A stretch of 64,000 bases of DNA from Natrononativus amylolyticus (lineage in GTDB: Archaea > Halobacteriota > Halobacteria > Halobacteriales > Natrialbaceae), in contig NZ_CP101458.1 in the NCBI RefSeq assembly GCF_024362525.1, positions 2,852,001 to 2,916,000 of the forward strand, given 5' to 3'. Of this stretch, positions 9,254-18,928 are shown in pieces (within the stretch, counting starts at the first letter, position 1; each line of letters starts with the position of its first letter). Position numbers and translations under genes: made by a program. The notes under the pieces are model-generated. The model was not told where the DNA came from and ran no database searches. It was given only the letters and a program-made list of their open reading frames with translations.

Positions 9254-10837
9254 ATGCCAACAGCCGCCGATCTGCTCGTCGACTGCCTCGACGCCGAGGG
9301 GGTCGAGTACGTCTTCGGCCTGCCGGGCGAAGAGATCGAGGAGCTGCTGTTCTCGCTCCGGGATTCGCCGATCGAGTTCGTTCCGACCCGCCACGAGCAG
9401 GGGGCGGCGTTCATGGCCGACGTGCACGGTCGGCTGACCGGCGACGCGGGCGTCTGCCTCGCGACGCTGGGCCCCGGCGCGACGAACCTCATCACGGGCG
9501 TCGCCGACGCCCAACTCGACAAGAGCCCGCTCGTCGCGATCACCGGACAGGGCGGTCGCGAGCGCCTGCACAAGGAGAGCCACCAGGCGCTCGACGTCGT
9601 CCGCGTCTTCGAACCCGTGGTCGAGTGGAACGCCCAGATCACGGACCCGGAGATCGTCCCCGAGTCGGTGCGAAAGGCGTTCAAGCTCGCGGAGTACGAG
9701 AAGCCGGGCGCGACCCACCTCGAGTTCCCCGAGGACGTCGCCCGCGAGGGAATCGACGCCGAGCCGATCGCCGTCCGCGATCAGGTGCGCCGCCCGGATC
9801 CGGACGACGAGTCGGTCGAGCGGGCCGCGGCGCTGATCGCGGACGCCGAGCGACCGATCGTCCTCGCGGGCAACGGCGCGGTTCGGACCCGCGCGGCCGA
9901 CAGCATCCGGGCCCTCGTCGACCGACTCGAGATTCCCGTCGTCGCGACGTACATGGGCAAGGGCGCGATCTCCGACCGCGACCCGGCCTCCCTGATGACG
10001 CTCGATTCGGGCCCGAACGACGAGGCCGCCCGGGCGATCGAGCGGGCCGATTGCGTCGTCGCGGTCGGCTACGACATCGCCGAGCACGACCCCGAAGGGT
10101 GGAACCCGGACCTCGAGAAGGCGATCGTCCACGTCGACGCCGAACCCGCGGAGGTGTACCGCCACTACAACCCCGACGTGGAGATCGTGGCGGACGTCGG
10201 CGCGGCGCTGGGAGCGATCGACGACCGGCTGTCGTCGGACGCCTGCTCGCTGTGGTGTCGCGAGCTGCACGACCGCCTGCTCGAGTCGGCGACGGAACCG
10301 CCGGACGAAGACGACCCGATCACGGTTCGAAACGCACTTCCCCTGCTGCGCGACGCGATGGCCGACGAGGACGTGCTCGTCTCCGACGTCGGCAGCCACA
10401 AGATGGCGATCGCGCAGTCGTTTCCGGCCTACGAGCCGAACACCTGCGTGATCTCGAACGGACTGGCGAGCATGGGGATCGCCGTTCCGGGCGCGCTCGC
10501 GGCCGACCTCGCGGTCGACGCGAACGTCGTCGCGGGGACCGGCGACGGCGGCTTCCTGATGAACGCCGCGGAGATCGAGACCGCGACGCGGCTCGGCTGC
10601 GGGTTCACGATCGTCGTGTTCAACGACGACGACTACGGCCTCATCTCCGAGCAACAGGTCGCACACCGCGGCGAGCACGCCGGAACGACGCTCTCGAACC
10701 CCGATCTCGTTGGTTTCGCCGAGAGCTTCGGCATCGAGGCTCGCCGGCCCCGCACCTGGGAGGAGGTCGAGCGAGCGTTTTCGGAGGCGATCCCGTCGGA
10801 CGAACTGACGCTGATCGAGCTCCGGCTCGAGGATTAG
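9254..10837 (+). CDS. thiamine-diphosphate enzyme, acetolactate-synthase-like
   Basis: The 527-residue protein has the three-domain layout of ThDP-dependent decarboxylases. The N-terminal domain carries RHEQGAAFMADVHGR with the catalytic Glu and LGPGATNLITGVADAQLDKSPLVAITGQ. The C-terminal domain carries the ThDP motif GTGDGGFLMNAAEIETA followed by the ND of FNDDDYG. This resembles acetolactate synthase large subunit or catabolic AlsS. No regulatory (ACT) subunit is next to it, and the partner is an aldehyde dehydrogenase 14 bases upstream, so a catabolic 2-oxoacid reaction is as likely as valine synthesis. Confidence 0.88.
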   Translation: MPTAADLLVDCLDAEGVEYVFGLPGEEIEELLFSLRDSPIEFVPTRHEQGAAFMADVHGRLTGDAGVCLATLGPGATNLITGVADAQLDKSPLVAITGQGGRERLHKESHQALDVVRVFEPVVEWNAQITDPEIVPESVRKAFKLAEYEKPGATHLEFPEDVAREGIDAEPIAVRDQVRRPDPDDESVERAAALIADAERPIVLAGNGAVRTRAADSIRALVDRLEIPVVATYMGKGAISDRDPASLMTLDSGPNDEAARAIERADCVVAVGYDIAEHDPEGWNPDLEKAIVHVDAEPAEVYRHYNPDVEIVADVGAALGAIDDRLSSDACSLWCRELHDRLLESATEPPDEDDPITVRNALPLLRDAMADEDVLVSDVGSHKMAIAQSFPAYEPNTCVISNGLASMGIAVPGALAADLAVDANVVAGTGDGGFLMNAAEIETATRLGCGFTIVVFNDDDYGLISEQQVAHRGEHAGTTLSNPDLVGFAESFGIEARRPRTWEEVERAFSEAIPSDELTLIELRLED

Positions 10838-10912
10838 GTGAGAACCGCCTCGAGTGCGAAAGCGAGATGCTGCGGCTGCTTCGAGCCTCGCCGTGGATCG
10901 GCGGATCGCGCC

Positions 10913-11788
10913 TCAGAGATCGGTCTTCGTGAATCGGTAGTAGCCGATCGCGACCGGAACGACGAGCCAGAACAGCAGGACGACGATCCCGAACCAGTCC
11001 TGGAGGTAGAACGGTGCCTCGCCCGGATAGCGCTCGGCAGGGGTCATCGTGGCCGCCTCGAAGTCCTCGAGGCCGTACTGGAAGGCAAACGGGAAGACCT
11101 CACCCTCGATGACGCCGTTCGCCACGGTCGTGTAGGCCGACATGGGGTTGAACTGATCGACGACGAGGTACCACGTCGCGGGTTCGACCGGCGGCCCCTC
11201 GTCGTAGATGAGGTAGTACGGACCGGCCGTGACGAGTTCCCAGAGCGCGACGAACAGCATGTAGACGCCGACGACGAGCGCCATGGACTTCCCCCGGGTC
11301 GAGACGCCCGCGGAGGCGCCGACCGCCAGGCCGGCGAAGGTGGCCCCGAACAGCAGCGTGAGCGCGGCGAACCCGAGCCAGTCGACGAGCGGCACGGAGC
11401 CGAAAAAGACCGCTCCCAACACGAGGGCGAGAGCGAACGCGAGCAGGATCGCCGTGGCCACGACCGCCACCCGGCCGATCAGTTTGCCGACGACGACATC
11501 GGTCCGGTTCGGCGGCAGGCCGAGCAGGAGTTTGATGCTGCCCGACCGGCGCTCGCCGACGACGGCCATGTAGCCCGCAATGAGCGCGGCGATCGGAACG
11601 ATCGTCTGGAGCGGGAAGCCGAGAAAGCCGAGCACCTCGGCGGCTCCGGCGTCGGGGTCGACGTACCAGATCGCCGTGTACCCGACCGCGACGATGCCGA
11701 CGAGCAGCGTCACCAGCCCCCAGAGCAGCTTCGACCGGCCGGCGTCCTCGAAGTCCTTGCGGGCGACGGTAACGATCTGCGAGCTCAT
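10913..11788 (-). CDS. ABC-2 type transporter permease
   Basis: From ATG 11788 the protein has 291 residues and about six hydrophobic spans, e.g. LLWGLVTLLVGIVAVGYTAIW, TIVPIAALIAGYMAVVGERRSG, VVATAILLAFALALVLGAVFF and a final GIVVLLFWLVVPVAIGYY. The cytoplasmic loop GERRSGSIKLLLGLPPNRTDVVVGKLIGR is typical of ABC-2 permeases (NatB/Nos-type). The start overlaps the stop of the ATPase gene by 4 bases, so the pair is translationally coupled. The exported substrate is unknown. Confidence 0.92.
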   Translation of the reverse strand: MSSQIVTVARKDFEDAGRSKLLWGLVTLLVGIVAVGYTAIWYVDPDAGAAEVLGFLGFPLQTIVPIAALIAGYMAVVGERRSGSIKLLLGLPPNRTDVVVGKLIGRVAVVATAILLAFALALVLGAVFFGSVPLVDWLGFAALTLLFGATFAGLAVGASAGVSTRGKSMALVVGVYMLFVALWELVTAGPYYLIYDEGPPVEPATWYLVVDQFNPMSAYTTVANGVIEGEVFPFAFQYGLEDFEAATMTPAERYPGEAPFYLQDWFGIVVLLFWLVVPVAIGYYRFTKTDL

Positions 11789-12759
11789 CTCGGCACCTCC
11801 GCGTCCGCGACCACGGTATCTGCTGCGTTCGTCGGCCCGTCGGCGTCCCCGTCGCCGTTCGTCAGCGCCGTGAACAGCGACTCGAGCGAGACGTCGTCGA
11901 TCCGCACGTCGAGAACGCTCGAGCCCGCGTCGTCGAGCGCGATCACGACTCCCGCCTTCGCGGCCGGACCGGCGACCGCGCACTCGAGGACGTGGTCCGC
12001 AGCGGTGACGTCGGTGACGCCCGAAACCGCGGCGGCGGTCTCGCGGTAGTCGGCGGCGGAACCGGCGAGCGTCAGTTCCACCGTCGCGCCGCCGCCGACC
12101 GACTCGCGCAGCCCTTCGATGGTGTCGACGGCGACGAGTTCGCCATCGTTGAGGACGCCGACGCGGTCACAGACCGCCTCGACGTGCTCTAAGATGTGAC
12201 TCGAGAAAAACACCGTCGTCCCCCGATCGGCCTCGGCGCGGACGAGTTCCTGCATCTCGCGGATGCCGAGCGGGTCGAGCCCCGAAGAGGGCTCGTCCAT
12301 GATGAGCAGGTCGGGGTCACCGACGAGCGCCATCCCCGTTGCGAGGCGCTGGCGCATCCCCTTCGAGTAGCCGCCTGCAGGTCGGGCGGCGTCCTCGGGT
12401 TCCAGACCCACCCGTTCGAGAATCGCGTCCGGGTCGTCGTCGGCGTCTTTGGTTTCGATCGCGAACTCGAGGTGGCGACGTCCCGAGAGCCGCGGGTAGA
12501 CGTCGAACCCCTCCGGAAGCACGCCGACCCGGCGGCTGATTTCGTCGGGTTCGGCCTGCGCGTTGTGGCCGAGGACCGTCGCCGACCCCGCCGTCGGCCT
12601 GACGAAATCGAGCAGCATGTTGATCGTCGTCGACTTTCCCGCCCCGTTGGGTCCGAGAAAGCCGAACACTTCCCCGCGCTCGATCTCGAGATCGAGTCCC
12701 GATACCGCCGTTACGTCGCCGTAGCGCTTGACCAATCCAGTCGTTCGTATCGCAGTCAT
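11785..12759 (-). CDS. ABC transporter ATP-binding protein
   Basis: This 324-residue ATPase has Walker A GPNGAGKSTT near residue 38, the signature YSKGMRQR, Walker B LLIMDEPSSGLD and the switch His in SSHILEHVE. A C-terminal extension after residue 220 is typical of ABC-2 exporter ATPases of the CcmA/NatA group. ATG 12759 is preferred to the far upstream in-frame start, because the sequence before it is unlike coding and the family begins at MTAIRTTGLVKRYG. It energises the permease that overlaps its 3' end. Confidence 0.94.
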   Translation of the reverse strand: MTAIRTTGLVKRYGDVTAVSGLDLEIERGEVFGFLGPNGAGKSTTINMLLDFVRPTAGSATVLGHNAQAEPDEISRRVGVLPEGFDVYPRLSGRRHLEFAIETKDADDDPDAILERVGLEPEDAARPAGGYSKGMRQRLATGMALVGDPDLLIMDEPSSGLDPLGIREMQELVRAEADRGTTVFFSSHILEHVEAVCDRVGVLNDGELVAVDTIEGLRESVGGGATVELTLAGSAADYRETAAAVSGVTDVTAADHVLECAVAGPAAKAGVVIALDDAGSSVLDVRIDDVSLESLFTALTNGDGDADGPTNAADTVVADAEVPR

Positions 12760-12946
12760 CGGTGAATCGGTGACCGTCAGGTCACGGCCGTTGTCAGAAC
12801 ACTCCGGATAGCTGTACAATAATACTTGGTATTCTGCCGACAAAACCGCGAGCGGAATACCATCCGATACTCCGGCGAGATCGAGGGGATCGGTTCCGTA
12901 GCCAATCACCTATGGATTTTTGGTGTGTGCGGGGCTTGCAGTAGCC

Positions 12947-13783
12947 ATGAACTTGTCACCCACTGACGCGCTGGATCAACTCCGGCAGCCGGAGTACACT
13001 GGGGAGAATCGCTGTATCCCGTGTACCGCCGTCAACGCCGTCATCGCCGCCGTCATCGCCGGTTTCGTGGCAATCGTCTCGCCACCACTCGGCGTTCTTG
13101 CCCTCGTCCTCTCGGCGGCAGCGATCTACCTTCGGGGCTATCTCGTTCCCGGAACCCCCTCGCTGACCAAGCAGTACTTCCCGGACTGGCTGCTCGCAAA
13201 GTTCGACAAGGGCCCCGCCGTCGCCGGGATGCCGGAGATGGACGACTCCCACGGCCCCGACCCGCTCCACGAGCGGGAGGGCGCCCTCGACCCCGAGCGG
13301 ACGCTGCTCGAGAGCGGCGTGGTCGAGCCCTGCGCGACCGAGGACGACCTCTGTCTGGCCGACGGCGTCCGCGAGGAGTGGCGCGCGCGGATCGCCGGCC
13401 GACGCGGCGGCGACCGCCGCCAGCAGGTCGCCGACTTCCTCGAGTCCGAGCCCGACGCCGTCGAGGTGACGACGACCGACGACCACGTCGTCGTCCGCCA
13501 CAACGGCCGTCTCGCGGCCCGCTGGGAGTCCGACGCGGCCCTGCTCGCGGACCTGGGTGGGATGGACCTGCTCGCCACTCACGTCCCGAGCTGGGAGCAG
13601 TTCGACCTCGAGGACCGCAGCCAGGTCGTCAACGGGCTCCGGGCGTTCGTCGAGGACTGTCCGACCTGCGACGGCACCGTCTCGATCGACGAAGAGACCG
13701 TCGAGTCCTGCTGTCGCTCCCACGAGGTGTACGCCGTCACCTGCGAGGAGTGCGGAGCGCGCGTACTCGAGGTCGCCCAGTAG
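12947..13783 (+). CDS. membrane-anchored zinc-ribbon-like haloarchaeal protein
   Basis: The 278-residue protein has two adjacent membrane segments at about residues 25-65 (VIAAVIAGFVAIVSP and VLALVLSAAAIYLRG) preceded by a CIPC motif. The long acidic middle region is soluble. The C-terminus contains CPTC, CC and CEEC, which could bind zinc. No known function is recognised. It is divergently transcribed from the ABC exporter operon, with 187 bases between the starts. Confidence 0.78.
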   Translation: MNLSPTDALDQLRQPEYTGENRCIPCTAVNAVIAAVIAGFVAIVSPPLGVLALVLSAAAIYLRGYLVPGTPSLTKQYFPDWLLAKFDKGPAVAGMPEMDDSHGPDPLHEREGALDPERTLLESGVVEPCATEDDLCLADGVREEWRARIAGRRGGDRRQQVADFLESEPDAVEVTTTDDHVVVRHNGRLAARWESDAALLADLGGMDLLATHVPSWEQFDLEDRSQVVNGLRAFVEDCPTCDGTVSIDEETVESCCRSHEVYAVTCEECGARVLEVAQ

Positions 13784-13901
13784 CGGGCCGGTCCGCGAGC
13801 GGCCGGCTTCTGCGATAGCCCGACGATCGGCCGTTCGTTACCCCCGGTTCGGGCAGTGCCGACCGAAGGAGTGTTTTGTGTCGAACCCCTGCTAGACGCC
13901 A

Positions 13902-15191
13902 ATGAGCCAGCAGGACCTCGAGCCACTCGACGTCGAGGCGATCCGCGCGGAGTATCCGATCCTCGAACGGGAGTTCAGCGTTGCGTCTCCGACGCAACGA
14001 GCAGACGGCGAAGCCGTCGACGACGGATCGCAGCTCGTCTACCTCGACAACGCGGCGACGACCCAGACGCCCGATCCGGTGGTCGACGCGATGAGCGACT
14101 ACTACCGCGAGTCCAACTCGAACGTCCACCGGGGGATCCACCACCTGAGTCAGGAGGCCTCGATTGCCTACGAGGAGGCCCACGACTGCGTCGCCGAGTT
14201 CATCGGCGCCGACGGCCGCGAGGAGATCGTCTTCACCAAGAACACCACCGAAGCCGAGAACCTGGTCGCCTACTCGTGGGGACTGAACGAGCTCGGCCCC
14301 GGCGACGAGGTCGTGCTCACCGAGATGGAACACCACGCCTCGCTGGTCACCTGGCAGCAGATCGCCAAACGGACGGGTGCCGACTGCAAGTATATCGAGA
14401 TCGACGAAACCGGGCGTCTGGACATGGACCACGCCCGCGAGTGCATCACCGACGACACCGCCATCGTCTCGGCGGTCCACGTCTCGAACGCCCTCGGCAC
14501 GGTCAACCCCGTCTCCGAGCTGGTCGACCTCGCCCACGACCACGACGCGCTGGCGTTCATCGACGGTGCACAGGCCGTCCCCAACCGCCCGGTGGACGTC
14601 GCCGACATCGGCGCCGACTTCTACGCCTTCTCGGGCCACAAGATGGCCGGTCCGACCGGCATCGGCGTCCTCTACGGCAAACGACACCTGTTCGAGGAGC
14701 TCGAGCCCTACCTCTACGGCGGCGGCATGATCCGGAAGGTCACCTTCGAGGACTCCACCTGGGCCGACCTCCCCTGGAAGTTCGAACCCGGCACGCCACC
14801 GATCGCCGAAGCGGTCGGCCTCCACGCGGCGGTGGACTATCTCGAGGAGATCGGCATGGAGCGCATCCGTGAGCACGAAGAGATGCTCGCGACCTACGCC
14901 TACGAGCAACTCGACGCAGAGGGCGACGTCGAACTCTACGGTCCCGAACCCGGCCCCGACCGCGGCGGCCTCGTCGGCTTCAACCTCGAGTCCGTCCACG
15001 CCCACGACCTGGCCTCGATCATGAACGACCACGCGGTCGCCATCCGCGCCGGCGACCACTGCACACAGCCGCTGCACGACAAGCTGGGCGTGGCGGCGTC
15101 GGCTCGAGCCTCCTTCTACGTCTACAACACTCGAGAGGAGGTCGACGAGCTGGTCGCGGCCATCGATGACGCGCGTCAGCTGTTTGCCTGA
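13902..15191 (+). CDS. sufS: cysteine desulfurase SufS
   Basis: SufS removes sulfur from cysteine for iron-sulfur cluster assembly, using PLP. The 429-residue class V aminotransferase has the YLDNAATTQTP start, NVHRGIHHLS, the PLP lysine in FSGHKMAGPTG (K247) and the persulfide cysteine in IRAGDHCTQPL (C388), the short-loop signature of the SufS rather than the IscS group. A small insertion at residues 27-44 before YLDNAA is haloarchaeal. The partner SufU gene lies 3 kb downstream on the same strand with three unrelated genes between; sufBCD is not in the window. Confidence 0.96.
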   Translation: MSQQDLEPLDVEAIRAEYPILEREFSVASPTQRADGEAVDDGSQLVYLDNAATTQTPDPVVDAMSDYYRESNSNVHRGIHHLSQEASIAYEEAHDCVAEFIGADGREEIVFTKNTTEAENLVAYSWGLNELGPGDEVVLTEMEHHASLVTWQQIAKRTGADCKYIEIDETGRLDMDHARECITDDTAIVSAVHVSNALGTVNPVSELVDLAHDHDALAFIDGAQAVPNRPVDVADIGADFYAFSGHKMAGPTGIGVLYGKRHLFEELEPYLYGGGMIRKVTFEDSTWADLPWKFEPGTPPIAEAVGLHAAVDYLEEIGMERIREHEEMLATYAYEQLDAEGDVELYGPEPGPDRGGLVGFNLESVHAHDLASIMNDHAVAIRAGDHCTQPLHDKLGVAASARASFYVYNTREEVDELVAAIDDARQLFA

Positions 15192-15550
15192 CGCGCGAGG
15201 ACCTCGAGTGTCGAGGAGACGCGACCGACGCCGCGAGAACGGACGCGAACGCAGAACCGGCGTTTCCGAACGGATACACGATTCGCAGCCTGCGCCGATC
15301 CGGCGGAGCATGGGCGACGGTCACGGAGATCCGGACCACGCCGGACTCCCCCATCACGTCGAACTGCCTCCCGCCGACCTCGAGGCGTCCGGACCCGCCC
15401 GGACCCGACGGGGATCGAAGTCGAGGTGGTCGGTCCCGAACGACGGCGGTCGTCGCCCGAAACTCGGCGGAGAACGCGCGACCCGGTACGGCGTCACGGG
15501 TTCACGAACTGACCGAAGTTATTATTCAGATGCCACGTCTCTCACAGGGT
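15192..15550. other. intergenic stretch with promoter of the HTH gene
   Basis: This 359-base stretch between sufS and the winged-helix gene holds no gene I can support. An open frame beginning with ATG at 15310 runs through it and on into the next gene in the wrong frame; its composition is Arg/Pro-rich and it is not convincing. The right end carries the TATA-like TTATTATT at 15519-15526, centred 29 bases before the ATG at 15551, as expected for a leaderless haloarchaeal transcript. Confidence 0.5.
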
Positions 15551-16405
15551 ATGAGCGAGCCGTCAGAGGAAGGAATCCCGCCCGCGGAGGCGTTCTCGGT
15601 GCTCGGAGACGAGACGCGGGTCGCCATCGTCCGGGCGCTCGGCGAAACGCCGGGCGAGGCGCTGTCGTTCTCGGAACTGCGCGAGCGCGTCGGCGCCCGC
15701 GACAGCGGGGGGTTCAACTACCACCTGAACAAACTCGTCGGCTCCTTCGTCCGTCGTACCGACGACGGCTACGAGCTTTCCTACGCCGGCGTTCGGGTCG
15801 TCGGCGCGATTCTGGCCGGGGAGTACACCAGGCGCGGCTCCGCGGGCACCTTCGAACTCGAGTCCGACTGTACCGTCTGTGAGACGCCGCTTTCGGCGAC
15901 CTACGAGGACGAACGCGTGACGATCCGGTGTGTGGCGTGCGACGAACTGCGCTCGCGGTTCGGATTTCCGCCCGGCGGGTTCGAGAACCGAACCGTCGAC
16001 GAACTCACAGACGGCTTCGACCGCTGGCTCACTAACGTGATGTCGCTCATCGCCAGCGGCTTCTGTTTCAACTGCGCCGGGAAGACGAGCGGGCGGTTGA
16101 CCGGCGACGTGGAGCACTTCGGCGACCGGCCGGTCGGCGTCGAGTTCATCTGCGAGCGGTGCGGCGACCAGGCGACGCTGTCGGTCAACTCGTACCTGCT
16201 GTTACAGCCGGCAGTGGTCGCGTTCCACTACGAGCACGGCATCGACGTCGACGAGGCGTACGTCTGGAACCTCGAGTACGTGCTCGATGCCGACGTCACG
16301 GTGCTCTCGGAGGAGCCCTGGCGGGTCAACTCGGCGCTCGAGCTCGAGGGTGACCGCCTCGAACTCGTCCTCGAAGAAGACCTGTCGGTCTCGATAGCGG
16401 ACTAA
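15551..16405 (+). CDS. winged-helix (ArsR-like) transcriptional regulator
   Basis: From ATG 15551 the protein has 284 residues. Residues 8-75 form an ArsR-like winged helix (AFSVLGDETRVAIVRALGE, FSELRERVGARDSGGFNYHLNKLV). The rest is a haloarchaeal ligand/metal region with zinc-ribbon-like CxxC pairs: CTVCETPL with CVAC, and CFNC with CERC. Such two-part regulators are abundant in haloarchaea; the effector is unknown. The start fits the TATA element at 15519-15526, and the 7 upstream in-frame residues are probably not translated. Confidence 0.87.
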   Translation: MSEPSEEGIPPAEAFSVLGDETRVAIVRALGETPGEALSFSELRERVGARDSGGFNYHLNKLVGSFVRRTDDGYELSYAGVRVVGAILAGEYTRRGSAGTFELESDCTVCETPLSATYEDERVTIRCVACDELRSRFGFPPGGFENRTVDELTDGFDRWLTNVMSLIASGFCFNCAGKTSGRLTGDVEHFGDRPVGVEFICERCGDQATLSVNSYLLLQPAVVAFHYEHGIDVDEAYVWNLEYVLDADVTVLSEEPWRVNSALELEGDRLELVLEEDLSVSIAD

Positions 16406-16454
16406 CAGAACCGTCGTTCGGTTCGCCGCCCGGCAGAAATGTCGTTCTGCAATC

Positions 16455-16462
16455 ATATATGG
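16455..16462 (+). promoter_or_regulatory. TATA element of the MFS gene
   Basis: The AT-only run ATATAT within a GC-rich background is centred about 27 bases before the ATG at 16485, the spacing expected for an archaeal TATA box with transcription starting at or next to the start codon. Confidence 0.6.
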
Positions 16463-16484
16463 GGCCGGCAGCCGTCGTCAGCCT

Positions 16485-17747
16485 ATGCGACAACTGCTTC
16501 GGAATCCTGCGTTTTGTCGGCTGTTCTCGGGTCGACTCGTCACGAACGCGGGCGACAGCCTCTACTACGTCGCGGCGATGTGGCTCGTCTACGACCTCTC
16601 GGGATCGACGTTCTACACGGGGCTCGCGGGTGCGCTGACGCTCGCGCCCCAGGCGTTCCAGTTCCTCGTCGGTCCGCTGGTCGATCGGTGGTCGCTCCGC
16701 GCCATCCTCGTTCGAACCCAGGTGGCGCAGGGAGTACTGGTGCTCGCGATTCCGGTCGCCGCGTGGACCGGCTCGCTGTCGGTCGGAGTCGTCCTGCTCG
16801 TGATGCCGTTGCTCTCGATGCTCAACCAGTTCGTCTACCCGGCCCAGAGCGCCGCCCTCCCGCGAATCGTCGACGAGGAGGAACTCGTCGAAGCCAACTC
16901 GGCGTTCTCGTTCGCCTATCAGGGCGTCGACATGGTGTTCGTCGCGCTCGGCGGAATCCTGGTTGCGGTCGTCGGGGCGGTTTCGCTGTTCGTGGTCGAT
17001 TCCCTGACGTTCGCCATCGCGGCGGTGATCTTCGCCGGTATTCGGCTCCCGCCCACCGACGGCGGTACGGAGAGCGACGGTACGGCGAAGGGTAAATCGG
17101 TGGCCGCGGACTACCGCCGGAAACTCTCGGAGGGCGTCGGCTACGTCAGGGGGTCGGTTCTCGTCCCGATTCTCGCCGCCTCCGTCGTCGTCAACTTCAC
17201 GATCGGGGCGGCGATGGCGGTTCTCCCCGCGTTCGCGGACCTCCGCGGCGGGCCGGAAGCGTACGGAACGCTGCTCGCGGCCGTACTCGCCGGAATTCTG
17301 CTCGGTGCGCTCGTCGCGTCGCCACTGAAGCGGTTCGGCCTCGGACGGCTCAGCGTGGTCGGCTTCGCCGTCAGCGGACTCTGCTGGTTCGCCGCCATCT
17401 CTGCCCCGTCGATACGCGCGACCGCCGTACTGTTCTGTCTCGCCTGGATTCCCGTCGGCGTGACGAACGTGATCTTCGCCGCGATGGCACAGACGATCGT
17501 TCCCGACGGACTGCTGGGACGCGTGATGTCGCTCGTCGCGAGCGCCTCCGCGGCGGCCCAGCCCGTCGGGTCGCTGCTCGGCGGCATCGCCGGAGAAGCG
17601 GTCGGCAGTACGCTCGTCATTTCCGCCGTCGGTGCCGGGTTCTGTGCGCTCACGCTCGTCTACCTCGGACATCCGATGCTTCGGGAACTGCCGGCGATCG
17701 AGGAGATCGAACCCGAGCGGTACGGCCTGGGTCATCCGGCGGACTGA
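16485..17747 (+). CDS. MFS transporter (MFS_3/enterobactin-exporter-like)
   Basis: The 420-residue protein has about twelve hydrophobic segments and the MFS start FCRLFSGRLVTNAGDSLYYVAAMWLVYDLSGS, typical of the MFS_3 group that includes macrolide and enterobactin exporters. Other family marks are GPLVDRWSLRAILV (loop 2-3, D-R-x-x-R) and NQFVYPAQSAALPRIVDEEELVEANS. Substrate cannot be told from sequence. It is monocistronic with a leaderless-type promoter. Confidence 0.92.
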   Translation: MRQLLRNPAFCRLFSGRLVTNAGDSLYYVAAMWLVYDLSGSTFYTGLAGALTLAPQAFQFLVGPLVDRWSLRAILVRTQVAQGVLVLAIPVAAWTGSLSVGVVLLVMPLLSMLNQFVYPAQSAALPRIVDEEELVEANSAFSFAYQGVDMVFVALGGILVAVVGAVSLFVVDSLTFAIAAVIFAGIRLPPTDGGTESDGTAKGKSVAADYRRKLSEGVGYVRGSVLVPILAASVVVNFTIGAAMAVLPAFADLRGGPEAYGTLLAAVLAGILLGALVASPLKRFGLGRLSVVGFAVSGLCWFAAISAPSIRATAVLFCLAWIPVGVTNVIFAAMAQTIVPDGLLGRVMSLVASASAAAQPVGSLLGGIAGEAVGSTLVISAVGAGFCALTLVYLGHPMLRELPAIEEIEPERYGLGHPAD

Positions 17748-17893
17748 CCGTCCTCGAGCCCGACGGAGCGGCTCCGAAGACGCCTCGGCGGATGCGATAA
17801 CGGCCGCAAACAGCCGCTCCCCGTCATCTCGCAGGCGCACACCGGGGACTTATCAGTGAGAAGGCACTAGCCTCGCGTGCCGAGGTGAGAGCT

Positions 17894-18148
17894 ATGACAG
17901 AGACAGTGCTCGGATACCCGGATCGCGATCCGGATCCGCTGACGACGCTGGTCGAGGTTCTCACTGCGGCGACCCGGTATGACTTCGCGCTCGCGGTCAT
18001 ACCGCTGGCGTTCGTGGTTGCGGTGGTCGCCGCGACCGCGTTGAACCTGACGGTGATCCAGGCGCTCGTGCCGGCCGCCGTCATCGGGATCATCGTGATC
18101 GTCGACGCGTGCTACCTGAATCCGCCGGTCGAGCCGGATTCGGAATAG
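17894..18148 (+). CDS. small two-helix membrane protein
   Basis: The gene encodes 84 residues from ATG 17894 (a GTG nine bases upstream is also in frame). Two hydrophobic segments are visible: FALAVIPLAFVVAVVAATAL and ALVPAAVIGIIVIVDACYL. The short N-terminus before them is acidic. No domain is recognised; small two-span proteins of this kind are common in haloarchaea. It ends 116 bases before sufU. Confidence 0.65.
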   Translation: MTETVLGYPDRDPDPLTTLVEVLTAATRYDFALAVIPLAFVVAVVAATALNLTVIQALVPAAVIGIIVIVDACYLNPPVEPDSE

Positions 18149-18264
18149 TACGCAAACCACACCCGTTCATCGGACCCGACAGCTCGAGCGGCGGCGCTCC
18201 GTCGGTGTCCATCCCCTGCGGCGGTCGGAACCCTTTTTGGACGAGCGACCCTACGAGAGGCGTA

Positions 18265-18684
18265 ATGGGACTCGGCTCCGATATGTACCGACAGCAGATC
18301 CTCGACCACTACAAGAACCCGCGTAACTACGGGGAACTCGAGGATCCGACGTTCAGCCACGTCGGCGAGAACCCGATGTGCGGCGACGAGATCCGCATGG
18401 ATGTCCGCCTGGCCGAGGACGAGGAGACGATCGAGCGGGTCGCCTTCTCCGGCGACGGCTGTGCGATCAGCCAGGCCTCCGCCAGCCTGCTCTCGCTCGA
18501 ACTCGAGGGGAAGACCGTCGACGAGTTACTCGAGATGGACCGCGACGATATCGTCGACATGCTCGGCGTCGACATCTCGCCGATGCGGATCAAGTGCGCC
18601 GTCCTCGGCGAGAAGGTCGCCCAGGACGGGGCGAAGATCTACCAGGGCGAACTCGAGAGGGAGAAGACGACGACTGAGGACTGA
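18265..18684 (+). CDS. sufU: SUF-type iron-sulfur scaffold/sulfurtransferase SufU
   Basis: SufU accepts sulfur from SufS in iron-sulfur cluster biogenesis. The 139-residue protein shows all the family's metal/sulfur ligands: C39 with D41 in NPMCGDE, C66 in GDGCAIS and C111 in RIKCAVL. The start MYRQQILDHYKNPRN is the SufU/IscU signature. SufU-type rather than IscU is favoured by the insertion between the second and third cysteine and by the SufS gene 3 kb upstream. Confidence 0.95.
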   Translation: MGLGSDMYRQQILDHYKNPRNYGELEDPTFSHVGENPMCGDEIRMDVRLAEDEETIERVAFSGDGCAISQASASLLSLELEGKTVDELLEMDRDDIVDMLGVDISPMRIKCAVLGEKVAQDGAKIYQGELEREKTTTED

Positions 18685-18928
18685 TATCGTCTCGCGTTCT
18701 TTGCAGCAGCGCGGGACGGGCTTTCGCGGGCTCTGTCGAAACCCTCGCTGGGAAACACGACTAGTGAGTAGCGCAAGGCTGGATAGATACCCCACCGAAG
18801 TCACGCCCTCCGATTCGACGATGCGCTGTCGTGCTGGCCCGGCGTGCTGTCGACCCGAAAAGAACTGCGTATAGAGCGTGAATGCCCGGGTTAAAACGAG
18901 TGTTCTCGATTCGTCGTGTTCGGATCAG

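Noticed and set aside
15310-15882. Frame starting with ATG 15310 before the winged-helix gene
   Set aside because: It enters the winged-helix gene in the wrong frame and is Arg/Gly/Pro-rich without a domain.
16326-17840. Long minus-strand frame opposite the MFS gene
   Set aside because: The His/Arg/Glu-rich low-complexity sequence is typical antisense; the plus strand encodes a clear transporter.
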